Positions 16,573-25,939 of a DNA stretch of 41,117 nucleotides are shown here, one piece after another. This stretch comes from an uncultured Eubacteriales bacterium (GTDB lineage: Bacteria; Bacillota; Clostridia; Christensenellales; Aristaeellaceae), in NCBI GenBank assembly GCA_902789365.1, contig CADANQ010000015.1, positions 1 to 41,117 on the forward strand, read 5' to 3'. The notes below the pieces were generated by a model. It saw only the letters and a list, made by a program, of their open reading frames with translations, searched no databases and was not told the origin of the DNA. The number at the start of each line of letters is the position of its first letter. The stretch's first letter is position 1. Made by a program: the position numbers and the translations under genes.

Positions 16573-17271
16573 ATGCAAAAGGTTGCGGTCATCACCGGCG
16601 GCGGCCACGGAATAGGAAAGGCCGCGGCGGAGGCGTTCCGAAGGGAGGGAATGGCCGTCTGTACGGCGGACATTCTTCCCGAATGTTCGTTTACCGGCGA
16701 TGTCGGCAGGAAGGAAGACCTGGAGGCGTTCGCACGGTTTGTGATGACCCGTCACGGGCGCGTGGACGTGCTTGTCAACAACGCTCCGCCGTTGATGAAA
16801 GGAATCGACGAATGCTCCTATGAGGATTTCCGGCGCGCTCTTGATGTGGGGGTAACGGCGCCCTTCTATCTTACAAAGCTGTTCCTTCCCGTTTTTGCCG
16901 CGGGGGCCTCGGTAATCAACATCTCATCCTCCAGGGACAGGATGAGCCAGGCGCAGACGGAAAGCTACACCGCCGCCAAGGGAGGAATATCCGCCCTGAC
17001 CCACGCGCTGGCTGTCAGCCTGGCCGGCCGGGTAAGGGTAAACAGCATCTCGCCCGGGTGGATCGATACGCAGGGCGCGGAATACGACGGGCCGGACGCC
17101 CTTCAGCAGCCTGCCGGCAGGGTCGGCAGGCCGGAGGACATCGCGGAACTGATCCTGTTCCTTGCGGGCGACAAGGCCGGTTTCATCACCGGGGAGAATA
17201 TCTGCGCGGACGGCGGAATGACGAAGCTGATGATCTACCATGGGGACGCCGGCTGGACGTATCGCCCTTAA
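16573..17271 (+). CDS. SDR family oxidoreductase
   Basis: A 232-residue short-chain dehydrogenase with the nucleotide-binding GGGHGIG, NNAP, the catalytic Ser in INISSS and YTAAKGG (Tyr-x3-Lys), then SPGWIDT. The family uses NAD(P)H to reduce carbonyls or oxidise alcohols. The acidic residue in TADILPE suggests NAD rather than NADP, an inference. Its substrate is unknown. It sits 3 bases behind msrA and converges on recQ with only 7 bases between. Confidence 0.85.
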   Translation: MQKVAVITGGGHGIGKAAAEAFRREGMAVCTADILPECSFTGDVGRKEDLEAFARFVMTRHGRVDVLVNNAPPLMKGIDECSYEDFRRALDVGVTAPFYLTKLFLPVFAAGASVINISSSRDRMSQAQTESYTAAKGGISALTHALAVSLAGRVRVNSISPGWIDTQGAEYDGPDALQQPAGRVGRPEDIAELILFLAGDKAGFITGENICADGGMTKLMIYHGDAGWTYRP

Positions 17272-17278
17272 AACAAAG

Positions 17279-19519
17279 TCACTTTTGATCCCCGGGCAGG
17301 GTATAAAGCCTGAGGATTGCCGTCTGCGCTTCGGGGGGAAGCAGGATGATTTGATAGACCGTGCCTTTTGCGGAACGCTTTTCCTGCACAGACAAACGGA
17401 ATTCCCCCGCTTTGGGACCGGCGACGGTGTATTCGCCGGTTTCTGTTTTTTGTTTTATCAGGGCATTCATGGAAACGAGCTTTCCTTCCACGTCCACGCC
17501 GAAAAGCTTCCGGACATCCCGGGGCTCCTTCAAATCGGAGAGAGCTTTGGCGAAATGCGCCATGGTACAGGGCTCGCCGGAGGGAACAAAGGCGGAGGCT
17601 TCCGACGGCGTGAGCATGAACCGAAGGCGCTGGTCCGCCCGGTACGTCTTCGCCTGCCGGCGCGATTTCGTCTCATCCGGGATCTCACGGATGGCAAACC
17701 TGGCGCAGAAGGAACGGATTACCTGCAGGAAACGAGCGCCGTATTCCTCGGCTTTCCGAAAACTGACGCCCGAAACGTCGATGAATTCCTTTTCCGTCAG
17801 GGGGAGCTTCCTGCACATGTCGGTAAGGGCCGAATCCGAAAAAATAATGTGGGGAGGCAGGCCTTTTTCCTGTGAAACGGATAGACGCAGCCCGCGCAGG
17901 AGCGCCATCAGGTCTTCCTCATTCCATCCTCCTTCGCCTGAAACGCGGACAGGGGAGCCGCGTCCGGCGCTCTTTTCCTCGGGCTTTCGCCACATAAAGC
18001 TTCTTTTCCCCGAAATGACCTCCTCAGCCAGGGGACCGGGTTTGATCACGGGATAACCGCCCGGAAAACTGCGGGCAAGAATCTCGTCCCGTACCATCGC
18101 CTCCAACAGGCCGCATACCTCCGTTTCTTCCATGCCGTCCAGGGCTTTCCAGCAGCGAAGGGAAGAAAAACGGCGTTTTTTGTCTTCCTCTCGGACGGTC
18201 CCGCACAGGACCTTGGCCATGTTTTTCAATCCGCATCGGCCGTTCATTTCGACAGCTGCGGCGACGGCCTTCCGCGCTTCCCATGTGGCGTCCGTGACCA
18301 CGCCGCCGGCGCAGTGGGAACAGCCGGAGCATGCACCTTTGGCTTTTTCGCCGAAGTATTCCAGGATATACTGCCGGAGACAGCCCGGACATTCGCAGTA
18401 TTTTTCCATCCTGCGCAGCTTTTCGAGATCCCTGCGCCGGAGTTCCTCAAATTCTTCGTCGGTCAGTTCCTCGTTTCTTTCCCGATGCTCGATCAAATAC
18501 CTGCCGATGATCATATCCTGCGGGGAATAGAGGAGGATGCATTCGGCGGGATCTCCGTCCCTTCCCGCCCTTCCGGCCTCCTGGTAATAGTTTTCCATGC
18601 TCTGGGGCATATTGTAATGGATGACAAACCGCACGTTGGATTTGTCGATGCCCATGCCGAAGGCGTTGGTGGCGGTGATCAGCTTTTTTCTGTCAAATAT
18701 AAAATCGTCCTGGTTGGAAATCCTGTCCTCATTGCTCATGCCGGCGTGGTAACGCGCCGCTGAATAGCCGTGAGCGTTCAGGTAATCGTACAGCCGGTCG
18801 GTGTTTTTGCGGGTGGCGCAGTAAATAATCCCGCTTTCGTCCGTGTGCCGGGAAAGGAACTGCAGGATCCACTGATCCTTTGACCGGGATGTTTCCACGC
18901 CGAAAAAAAGGTTCGGACGGTCGAAGCCGGAAACAAGGACCCTTGGGTCCCTCAGCGAGAGGAGCTTCAGGATGTCCCGGCGCACCGCGACGGTGGCCGT
19001 CGCGGTAAAGGCTCCCACCGCCGGCCGACGGGAAAACCGGCTGATAAAATCCGCGATTTTCAGATAACTCGGCCTGAAATCCTGCCCCCACTGAGAAACG
19101 CAGTGGGCTTCGTCCACCGCGACCAGACGGATATCCGCGTTGAAGGCAAAAGACAAAAAATTGGGCGAAACGAGACGCTCCGGCGCGACGTAAATGATTC
19201 TGTAAGCCCCTTCGCCCGCCAGGCGCAGGGCTTTGCGAATCTGTCCCTCGGTGAGGGATGAATTGATATACGCCGCGGCGACGCCCGCCTGGTTGAGAGA
19301 ACGCACCTGATCCTTCATCAGGGACAGAAGCGGGGAAATGACCAGGGAGATCCCGTCCGAAAGGATGGCCGGTATCTGGTAACAGAGGGATTTTCCCGCG
19401 CCCGTGGGCATAACCGCAAGCACATCCCGTCCGTTTGACAGCGAGTCGATCATCTCCTCCTGTCCCGGATGGAAGGATGTATAGCCAAAGTATTTTTTCA
19501 GCACCGTGTATTTGTCCAT
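17279..19519 (-). CDS. recQ: RecQ-family ATP-dependent DNA helicase
   Basis: 746 residues from ATG 19519 (GGGAG upstream). Motif I is PTGAGKS at about 38-44 and motif II DEAH at 136-139, followed by CVSQWGQDFRPSY. A zinc-binding RQC part has CECPGC and CSGCSHC. An HRDC domain follows around 560-625. A C-terminal part of about 120 residues (from KSRRQAKTYRAD) is not part of the standard RecQ layout and I do not recognise it. RecQ unwinds DNA 3' to 5' in recombination and fork repair. The start is divergent from the ABC exporter gene. A 22-residue upstream extension lacks a ribosome site. Confidence 0.92.
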   Translation of the reverse strand: MDKYTVLKKYFGYTSFHPGQEEMIDSLSNGRDVLAVMPTGAGKSLCYQIPAILSDGISLVISPLLSLMKDQVRSLNQAGVAAAYINSSLTEGQIRKALRLAGEGAYRIIYVAPERLVSPNFLSFAFNADIRLVAVDEAHCVSQWGQDFRPSYLKIADFISRFSRRPAVGAFTATATVAVRRDILKLLSLRDPRVLVSGFDRPNLFFGVETSRSKDQWILQFLSRHTDESGIIYCATRKNTDRLYDYLNAHGYSAARYHAGMSNEDRISNQDDFIFDRKKLITATNAFGMGIDKSNVRFVIHYNMPQSMENYYQEAGRAGRDGDPAECILLYSPQDMIIGRYLIEHRERNEELTDEEFEELRRRDLEKLRRMEKYCECPGCLRQYILEYFGEKAKGACSGCSHCAGGVVTDATWEARKAVAAAVEMNGRCGLKNMAKVLCGTVREEDKKRRFSSLRCWKALDGMEETEVCGLLEAMVRDEILARSFPGGYPVIKPGPLAEEVISGKRSFMWRKPEEKSAGRGSPVRVSGEGGWNEEDLMALLRGLRLSVSQEKGLPPHIIFSDSALTDMCRKLPLTEKEFIDVSGVSFRKAEEYGARFLQVIRSFCARFAIREIPDETKSRRQAKTYRADQRLRFMLTPSEASAFVPSGEPCTMAHFAKALSDLKEPRDVRKLFGVDVEGKLVSMNALIKQKTETGEYTVAGPKAGEFRLSVQEKRSAKGTVYQIILLPPEAQTAILRLYTLPGDQK

Positions 19520-19632
19520 GACGTCTCCCGTTCCGCCGCACGTTGGCAGCCTGTTCATTATACACTTGACCGCGCTTTTTGTCATGAAAAAAACCCCCGG
19601 CGGCGGATTTTTCTGTTTTATCTTCTTTTTTA

Positions 19633-19663
19633 TTGACTTTGAGGGCGCTCAAGGGTTTAGAAT
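19633..19663 (+). promoter_or_regulatory. Promoter of the ABC exporter gene
   Basis: TTGACT (19633-19638) and TAGAAT (19658-19663) with a 19-base spacer, about 55 bases before the ATG. The spacing is longer than ideal. Confidence 0.45.
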
Positions 19664-19718
19664 ATTTCCGGAATGGTTTCTTCGGACGGTGAACGCACGA
19701 TACGCGGGAGGGAACGGG

Positions 19719-21467
19719 ATGATCAGAACGCTGTGGCGGCTCAGCCGCGAAGCCGCGCGCTATAGAGGGCTTTATACCCTCGCGATCCTTTCGACCCTTG
19801 CGCTGACGGGGGTCAACCTGGCCGCGCCGAGGGTGCTTTCCGCCATGACGGGGATCGTGGAAAACGGCGTGGAGGAAAAGGACCTGAAAACGATCGCGCT
19901 GATGACGGCGGCGCTGGCGGCGCTTTATCTGCTGCGCGTCCTGTTCCGCTTCCTCAGCAATTACCTTGCCCATAAGGCCGCCTGGCACCTGGTTGGGGAT
20001 CTGCGCACAAAGACCTACGATAAACTGGAACGCATGCACCTGGGCTATTTCCACGACAAGCAGACCGGCGACCTGATGAGCCGGATTGTCAACGATACCA
20101 GGGACTTTGAACTTCTTTACGCCCATATGATTCCGGAAAGCCTGACCAACCTGGTCACATTTTTCGGCGTGCTGATCATGTTGCTCACCGTCAACTGGAA
20201 GCTGGCGCTGATCACTTGCGCGCCGATCCCGCTGATCTTCCTTTCGGGAGTGATCTTTTCCAAAAAAGTGAGGCCTTATTTCCGCGTTTCACAGAAAAAG
20301 ATGGGCGAGCTCAACGGAAAGCTGCAGGACAATTTATCCGGCATCCATGAGATTCAGTCCTTCGGCCGGGAGGATTATGAAACCGAAAGGGTGAACGAAA
20401 AAAACTTCGGGCATATCCGGGCGATGCTGAAGGCGCTGAAAATCAGCGCTGTGTTCCACCCTTCAGTGGAATTCATCTCTTCCCTGGGCACCGTTCTGGT
20501 GGTCGCTTTCGGTGGCTACCTGGCCTGGCGCGACGGATTGCGGGTGGCCGATATCGTGGCGTTCCTTCTATACCTGGGACTGTTTTACGCCCCGGTCACC
20601 GGCCTTGCGAACCTGCTTGAGAACCTTCAGCAGTCCATGGCGGGGGCCGAACGCGTTCTGGACGTGCTGGACGCGCCGCAGGAAATTGCGGACAGGCCGG
20701 GAGCCGAGGAACTTAAAAACGTACGGGGCGAGATTGTCTTCGATCATGTCAGTTTTTCCTACGGACAGGATATTCCCGTGCTGAAGGACGTATCTTTTCG
20801 CTGCGAGCCGGGTAAAATGCTGGCGCTGGTGGGTCCGACCGGGGTCGGCAAAACCACCCTGACGCAATTGATCTCCCGGTTTTACGAGCCAACCTCGGGG
20901 CGGATCCTGATCGACGGGCATGACCTGAGGGACGTGACCATGGAAAGCCTGCGCCGGAACATCTCGCCGGTTTTGCAGGACACCTTCCTGTTCAACGGGA
21001 CGATTGCGGAAAACATAGGCTATGCCGTCCCGGAAGCTTCGGCGGAGGACATCGAGGCGGCCGCCAGGGCTGCGAATATCCACGAGGACATCATGGCGAT
21101 GCCCGACGGATATCAGACCCGGGTGGGGGAAAGGGGACTGCGCCTTTCCGGGGGGCAGAAGCAGCGCGTGGCCATCGCGAGGGCCATTCTGAGGCGCTCC
21201 CCGATCATTATACTGGACGAAGCCACTGCTTCCGTGGATGTGGAGACGGAAAGGCAGATCCAGGAAGCCATCGCGGGCATTGCCGGGAAAAGGACGATCA
21301 TCGCCATTGCCCATCGTCTTTCCACCGTCCGCAACGCGGACACGATTCTTGTGATTGAGGACGGTCGCATCACCGAAAGCGGCAGCCATGAGGAACTGGT
21401 GGCGCTGGGCGGGAGTTACGCCAGAATGAACAGGATACAAAATTCCTCCGGCGGCGGGATCGCGTAA
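19719..21467 (+). CDS. ABC transporter, fused permease/ATPase (exporter type)
   Basis: 582 residues from ATG 19719, with GGGAGGG as ribosome site. The N-terminal half has the six-helix exporter membrane domain with the coupling-helix region GYFHDKQTGDLMSRIVNDT. The ATPase half has Walker A GPTGVGKT at about 373, signature LSGGQKQR and Walker B IIILDEATASVD. Such half-transporters work as homodimers or heterodimers exporting lipids, drugs or peptides. No partner half-transporter is adjacent, so a homodimer is likely. A longer frame starting inside the divergent recQ gene is not supported. Confidence 0.92.
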   Translation: MIRTLWRLSREAARYRGLYTLAILSTLALTGVNLAAPRVLSAMTGIVENGVEEKDLKTIALMTAALAALYLLRVLFRFLSNYLAHKAAWHLVGDLRTKTYDKLERMHLGYFHDKQTGDLMSRIVNDTRDFELLYAHMIPESLTNLVTFFGVLIMLLTVNWKLALITCAPIPLIFLSGVIFSKKVRPYFRVSQKKMGELNGKLQDNLSGIHEIQSFGREDYETERVNEKNFGHIRAMLKALKISAVFHPSVEFISSLGTVLVVAFGGYLAWRDGLRVADIVAFLLYLGLFYAPVTGLANLLENLQQSMAGAERVLDVLDAPQEIADRPGAEELKNVRGEIVFDHVSFSYGQDIPVLKDVSFRCEPGKMLALVGPTGVGKTTLTQLISRFYEPTSGRILIDGHDLRDVTMESLRRNISPVLQDTFLFNGTIAENIGYAVPEASAEDIEAAARAANIHEDIMAMPDGYQTRVGERGLRLSGGQKQRVAIARAILRRSPIIILDEATASVDVETERQIQEAIAGIAGKRTIIAIAHRLSTVRNADTILVIEDGRITESGSHEELVALGGSYARMNRIQNSSGGGIA

Positions 21468-21530
21468 AGCCCGGCCGGAGGATCGCGATGCGGGGAATGC
21501 GCGGTATAATCATCCGGAACCGCGTTTTTC

Positions 21531-21566
21531 CCGTATCCGGTCCGGTGAACCGCGGACGGGATACGG
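21531..21566. terminator. Stem-loop between convergent ABC exporter and GH78 genes
   Basis: CCGTATCC (21531-21538) and GGATACGG (21559-21566) form an 8-bp stem with further GTCC/GGAC pairing inside. There is no clear U-tract, so terminator function is tentative. Confidence 0.4.
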
Positions 21567-21569
21567 CCT

Positions 21570-23735
21570 TCAAAACAGGTATTTTCCTTTTCCGACGGCG
21601 TACGTCCTGCCGTCGATGACGATTTTTGCGTCTGTGGGCGTCTCGATTTCATACCGGAATCCGTCGTCAGTCCGGGACCACGCGGATCTGATTCGGCCGT
21701 GAACGGTGTCCAGCACGGCGGAAAGGGACGCGACGCGCCTGTCCGGCTGCGGCGCGATGAGCGCCTGCGCAAAACCGGGCTTCAGTGGCCGGATGCCGCA
21801 CGCGGCTCCGAAAACCCAGTCCGCGACCGAACCGTAGGCGTAATGATTGTAGGAATTCATGTCGTCGTCCCAGAAGGAGCCGTCCGGTTTGATTCCATCC
21901 CAGTGCTCCCAGACGGTGGTGGCGCCTTTTGATACGGAATACAGCCAGCCGGGATATTCCCTGCGCAAAAGCAGGGACCAGGCGATTTCGGCATGTCCGT
22001 ACCTGCTCAGCTCGTGCAGAAGGTAGGGCGTTCCCACAAGGCCGGTCTGCAGCTTTGTGCCGCAGGATACGATCTGGTCGGCAAGGGCGTCGGCCAGAGC
22101 CTGCGGTGTGTCGGTAAGGCCGAAATGCAGCGTCAGCACCTTTTCCGTCTGGGTATTCAGCCGATCGGAGAACCTGGCCTTGTACGCGCGGACAATCCGT
22201 TTGTACATTTCACGGTATCCGCTTACGTCCTTCCCGAGAAGCTCGCCGGCCCTGATCACGATGTCGACGGAATTGGCGTAGAACGCGCTGCAGACGAGGC
22301 CGTCGCTGCTGTACCCGCGCTTGGAAAGCTCGATCGTGGCGGGACGGTAGTCTTCCGGCGCGTCCAGCGCAAGCCAGTCGCCGTAGGTCCAGCAGCCGGT
22401 CCACAGATCCTTTTCCGTTGAAACCGTCGGGATATAAGCGATCCATTTTTCCATGGCCGGATACATATCGGACAGAAAGGAAAGATCCCCGTAGGTTTCA
22501 AACAGCTGCCAGGGAATGATGGTCACCGCGTCGGACCAGGCGCCTCCGCCGGGCTTATAGGCGGTGAGGCTCGGGATAACCTCCGGCACCCAGCCGTTGT
22601 CGTGCTGGGCCGCCCGCATATCGTTAAGCCATTTGCGGAAAAAACTGCGCACGTCGTACTGATAAGTTGCCGTGCGGCAGAAAATCTGCCCGTCTCCCGT
22701 CCATCCGTAGCGTTCATCCCGCTGCGGACAGTCCGTGGGGATATCAAGGTAATTGCCTTTCTGGCTCCAGAGGATGTTGCTGAAAAGGCGGTTGAGCATA
22801 TGGTCGCTGCTGTGCAGCCATCCGGTGCGGGTCATTTCGGAATGGAGAACGATCGCGCGGATGTTTTTCGCCGAAAACCCTTGGGGAAATTCGTCGACGC
22901 GCAGAAACCTGAAACCGAAAAAAGTGAACCGCGGCTTATAGAACTGCTGCCCTTCGCGGCATACATATTTCAGCTGACTCCTCGCGGAACGATAATTGGC
23001 GTTATAGAAATTGCCGTTCCGGTCCAGCACCTCCGCCGTGGACAGGCACAGCCTTTCGCCGGCATGGGCGGTAATTTCGAACGCCATATAACCGGTCAGG
23101 TTCTGCCCGAAATCGATCACCCATTCCCCCCGGGGCGTACGGAAGGACGAGCGGGGGAAGACGGTCTCCTGCTCACGGACCTCAGGCCCTTCCTGGGGGA
23201 TGAGGGCGTCCTTCGGATAATCGCATATCACGGCGGGACGAAACACCGGGATACGGGTCATGTCCACGTCCTCGCCGTAAAAAATCCCGCTTTGCGTTAC
23301 CTCGCTTTCCGCCGCCTCCCAGCTTTCGTCCGTCAGGATTGTTTCCTCAGCGCCGTCCGCGTAAACGATATGCAGCGCGGCGATCAGCATGGCGGGCAGA
23401 AATTCATCGGGGTTCCTCGTTCCTGTCCAGGGGGCGTTGGTCCGGCGGTACCATCCGCTGCCGACGGTGATTTCCAGATTATTGTCCTCTTTCAGGAGGT
23501 TTTTTACGTCATAGCTCTGCACCTGAAGGCGTTTTCTGTATTCTGTCCAGCCCGGCGCAAGGATAAAACGTCCCACCCGTTCGCCGTTCAGCACGGCTTC
23601 GTACACGCCGTCGCAGGTGACCTCCAGCGTCGCGGCCTTTACGGCCTTTTGGCAGGCGAATCTCCGCCTGAAAACAGGCGCCGCCGCTGAAGACCTTTCG
23701 GACAGGGCGATCCAGGAAGCTGACGATATCTTCAT
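21570..23735 (-). CDS. Alpha-L-rhamnosidase, GH78 family
   Basis: 721 residues from ATG 23735 (GGAAAGGA upstream); no signal peptide, so probably intracellular. Two beta domains at the N-terminus include FRRRFACQK and GERVGRFILAPGWTEYRKR. The catalytic barrel has DCPQRDERYGWTGDGQ near residue 335, containing the acidic residues typical of GH78, and WEHWDGIKPDGSF near 610, followed by SYNHYAYGSV. A short beta domain closes the protein. It would release L-rhamnose from plant glycosides or rhamnogalacturonan fragments. It is the last gene of a leftward group with an Fe-alcohol dehydrogenase and a nitroreductase. Confidence 0.92.
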   Translation of the reverse strand: MKISSASWIALSERSSAAAPVFRRRFACQKAVKAATLEVTCDGVYEAVLNGERVGRFILAPGWTEYRKRLQVQSYDVKNLLKEDNNLEITVGSGWYRRTNAPWTGTRNPDEFLPAMLIAALHIVYADGAEETILTDESWEAAESEVTQSGIFYGEDVDMTRIPVFRPAVICDYPKDALIPQEGPEVREQETVFPRSSFRTPRGEWVIDFGQNLTGYMAFEITAHAGERLCLSTAEVLDRNGNFYNANYRSARSQLKYVCREGQQFYKPRFTFFGFRFLRVDEFPQGFSAKNIRAIVLHSEMTRTGWLHSSDHMLNRLFSNILWSQKGNYLDIPTDCPQRDERYGWTGDGQIFCRTATYQYDVRSFFRKWLNDMRAAQHDNGWVPEVIPSLTAYKPGGGAWSDAVTIIPWQLFETYGDLSFLSDMYPAMEKWIAYIPTVSTEKDLWTGCWTYGDWLALDAPEDYRPATIELSKRGYSSDGLVCSAFYANSVDIVIRAGELLGKDVSGYREMYKRIVRAYKARFSDRLNTQTEKVLTLHFGLTDTPQALADALADQIVSCGTKLQTGLVGTPYLLHELSRYGHAEIAWSLLLRREYPGWLYSVSKGATTVWEHWDGIKPDGSFWDDDMNSYNHYAYGSVADWVFGAACGIRPLKPGFAQALIAPQPDRRVASLSAVLDTVHGRIRSAWSRTDDGFRYEIETPTDAKIVIDGRTYAVGKGKYLF

Positions 23736-23795
23736 GGGCTTGTTCCTTTCCCGTATCGTTTCCGGCTTTGATATGCCGAATGATCGGCTTGAAGA

Positions 23796-23836
23796 GCGCA
23801 TCCCCCGGGCCCAAAGGCAGGACGCGGGGGATGTGC
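23796..23836. repeat. 11-bp stem-loop between the dehydrogenase and rhamnosidase genes
   Basis: GCGCATCCCCC (23796-23806) pairs with GGGGGATGTGC (23826-23836, one G-U). It lies in the 130-base gap of the leftward operon and lacks a U-tract. It may attenuate or protect the message rather than fully terminate. Confidence 0.4.
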
Positions 23837-23865
23837 GAATGACTGTTTTTGGGTATTCAGGCGGT

Positions 23866-25044
23866 TTATACGCTGGCTTTGAAAATGGCCAGCATGTCTT
23901 CCTCCCTGAGGAGCCGCGCCGAACCCATGGCGCCGTTTACACCGACGGCGCACTTGCGGGCCATGAGGACAAGGTCTTCCTCGGACGCGCTGACCCCGAG
24001 CTCCCGCAAATTGGTGGGCATGCCGATCCTTCTGAAGAAATCCTCCAGCGCCGCAATCCCCTTCAGGGCGGTTTCCTCGTCCGTCGCGGCAGGCTCGACG
24101 CGCATTACGTTAACCGCGAACCGCCTGAAGCGGGGCAGGCAGTTTTTGTAAACATACCTCGCCCAGCTTCCCCATATGGCGGCGAGGCCCGCGCCGTGGG
24201 CTACGTCGTACAGACCGCCGAGCTCGTGCTCCAGCTTGTGGGTCATCCAGTCCCCGCCGTCGTTTCCGCAGCCGGTAAGTCCGTTATGGGAGAGGCTTCC
24301 GGCCCACATTACTTCCGCGCGCGCGTCATAATTCTTCGGGTCTTTTTTCAGTTTCTCCGCGTTCGCCATCACCGTGCGAAGAAGCCCTTCCGCGATGGCG
24401 TCGGTGATTTCCATATTTCCGCCGTTGGTAAAGTAACGCTCCATGGTATGCATCATGATATCGGTGCAGCCGCATGCCGTCTGATAGTCCGGAAGCGTCA
24501 TGGTCAGTTCGGGATCCATGATTGCGAACTTCGGTCTGCCGTAATCGCTGCTGTACCCGCGCTTAACCAGCCCCTCTTCCTTGGTGATTACCGAAGAATC
24601 GCTCATCTCACTGCCGGTGGCGGCGATGGTCAGGATCACTCCCAGGGGAAGACAGCCGGCGGCTTTCCTTTTATAGTCATAAAAATCCCATACGTCGCCT
24701 TCGTTGGCAACGCCGTATCCGATGGCTTTGGCGGAATCGATGGCGCTGCCGCCGCCCACCGCAAGAAGAAAATCGACATTTTCCTTTTTGCACAGGGCGA
24801 TTCCCTCGTAAACGAGACCGAGGCGGGGATTGGGGACCGCCCCGCCCAGTGTCACATAGGGGATGCCGGCCACGTCAAGGAGATCGGTGACCTTTTTCAG
24901 AAGCCCGGAGCGAATCACGCTGCCGCCGCCGTAATGGATCAACACCTTTTTGCCGCCGAATTCCCTGATCAGTTCCGCGGTACGTGAAACCGTGTTCCTG
25001 CCGAAAACAACCTTTGTCGGCGTGAAATAATCGAAATTGAACAT
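23866..25044 (-). CDS. Iron-containing alcohol dehydrogenase
   Basis: 392 residues of the group III alcohol dehydrogenase family: N-terminal NAD(P)-binding half with AVGGGSAIDSAKAI, and an all-helical half with the metal-site pattern CGCTDIMMHTMERYF and THKLEHELGGLYDVAHGAGLA. The closest textbook types are butanol dehydrogenases (BdhA/YqhD-like). AAGGAGG precedes the ATG, 23 bases after the nitroreductase stop. Given the rhamnosidase downstream, reduction of lactaldehyde from rhamnose breakdown is one possible role, but that is inference. Confidence 0.92.
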   Translation of the reverse strand: MFNFDYFTPTKVVFGRNTVSRTAELIREFGGKKVLIHYGGGSVIRSGLLKKVTDLLDVAGIPYVTLGGAVPNPRLGLVYEGIALCKKENVDFLLAVGGGSAIDSAKAIGYGVANEGDVWDFYDYKRKAAGCLPLGVILTIAATGSEMSDSSVITKEEGLVKRGYSSDYGRPKFAIMDPELTMTLPDYQTACGCTDIMMHTMERYFTNGGNMEITDAIAEGLLRTVMANAEKLKKDPKNYDARAEVMWAGSLSHNGLTGCGNDGGDWMTHKLEHELGGLYDVAHGAGLAAIWGSWARYVYKNCLPRFRRFAVNVMRVEPAATDEETALKGIAALEDFFRRIGMPTNLRELGVSASEEDLVLMARKCAVGVNGAMGSARLLREEDMLAIFKASV

Positions 25045-25067
25045 AATTACCTCCTTGCTGTTTGCGT

Positions 25068-25655
25068 TTATTGATTGATGAATGTGATTCTGTTTCCCTT
25101 TTGCTTCATCAGGCTCCTGTTGAGCTCCCCGGCGGGATACCCGATGATCACGGCGCCGTATATGCGCTCGTTTTCCTCCATCCCCAGGCCCTGAAGGTAT
25201 TCCGTCAGCCCGGGATCCCCGTTCAGCCAGCGCAGCTGGTTGATCCAGCAGCTGCCGAGATCGAGCGCGTTGGCAGCGATCATCATATTTTCAATGGCGC
25301 ACGCACAGTCGGCGATATTGTTGCCGTAGCCCTTGCGGTTGGCGACGGCAATCAGGACAGGCGCGTTATAGCAAAAGACATATCCGCCTTTTTTTGACGC
25401 CTCAATGGAATGCCTGAGGCTGGCATAGGTGTTTTCGTCGGCTTCCATGCCGGCGAAGGCCCTTTCCGTCATTTCGACAAGCTTCCGGATCACATCCCGG
25501 CTTTGGATCACAAGGAAATGGCAGCTTTGGCTGTTGCCGCCGCTGGGGGCCTGAACGGCGGCTTCAAGGATCCGGTCCAGCTTTTCCTTTTCCACGGGGT
25601 CCGGCCTGTAATTCCTGGTGCTTCGTCTCGTGAGCATCGCTTCGAAGGCTTCCAC
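25068..25655 (-). CDS. Nitroreductase family FMN protein
   Basis: A 195-residue single-domain nitroreductase: RRSTRNYRPDPV at the start, APSGGNSQSCHFLV for FMN binding, and a C-terminal YGAVIIGYPAG. These NAD(P)H-dependent flavoenzymes reduce nitroaromatics, quinones or enones. The start is GTG 25655 with GGAGC upstream. The closer ATG at residue 7 would remove part of the conserved start. First gene of the leftward group, driven by the promoter at 25732-25762. Confidence 0.9.
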   Translation of the reverse strand: MEAFEAMLTRRSTRNYRPDPVEKEKLDRILEAAVQAPSGGNSQSCHFLVIQSRDVIRKLVEMTERAFAGMEADENTYASLRHSIEASKKGGYVFCYNAPVLIAVANRKGYGNNIADCACAIENMMIAANALDLGSCWINQLRWLNGDPGLTEYLQGLGMEENERIYGAVIIGYPAGELNRSLMKQKGNRITFINQ

Positions 25656-25731
25656 GCGTGTAACAGCTCCTTTCGCGCTTTTGTGTGTACGGGTCCGACG
25701 GATATGATTGGATCGACTGAAAGATATAAAA

Positions 25732-25762
25732 ATTATAATTCTTCAAGTTTACTCTAAGTCAA
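25732..25762 (-). promoter_or_regulatory. Promoter of the nitroreductase operon
   Basis: On the minus strand TTGACT (25757-25762) and TATAAT (25732-25737) with a 19-base spacer. Confidence 0.5.
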
Positions 25763-25858
25763 TAACGTATTTTGATAACAGATCCGCCCGGCGTTGAGGG
25801 ATGCATGGTTTTTCCGAGCGGGGAAGCCCGTGCGGGAAGAAGGAATTATTTTGCCTAT

Positions 25859-25907
25859 AAACAGTATATAACAGTTGACAACAGTTATATACTGTTATAT
25901 ACTGTTT
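25859..25907 (+). promoter_or_regulatory. GntR operon promoter with embedded operators
   Basis: TTGACA (25875-25880), 17 bases and TATACT (25898-25903) make a near-consensus promoter. It is framed by a perfect 17-bp inverted repeat, AAACAGTATATAACAGT (25859-25875) and its complement (25891-25907). TTATATACTG is also tandemly repeated (25885-25904). The repeats overlap both promoter hexamers, so binding by the GntR regulator encoded next would block transcription. Confidence 0.85.
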
Positions 25908-25939
25908 GCGTTGAATCAACAAGCAAAGAGGTCCGGACC

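Noticed and set aside
24977-24992. parS-like half site ACGTGAAAC
   Set aside because: Only one half of the palindrome is present, inside the alcohol dehydrogenase gene.
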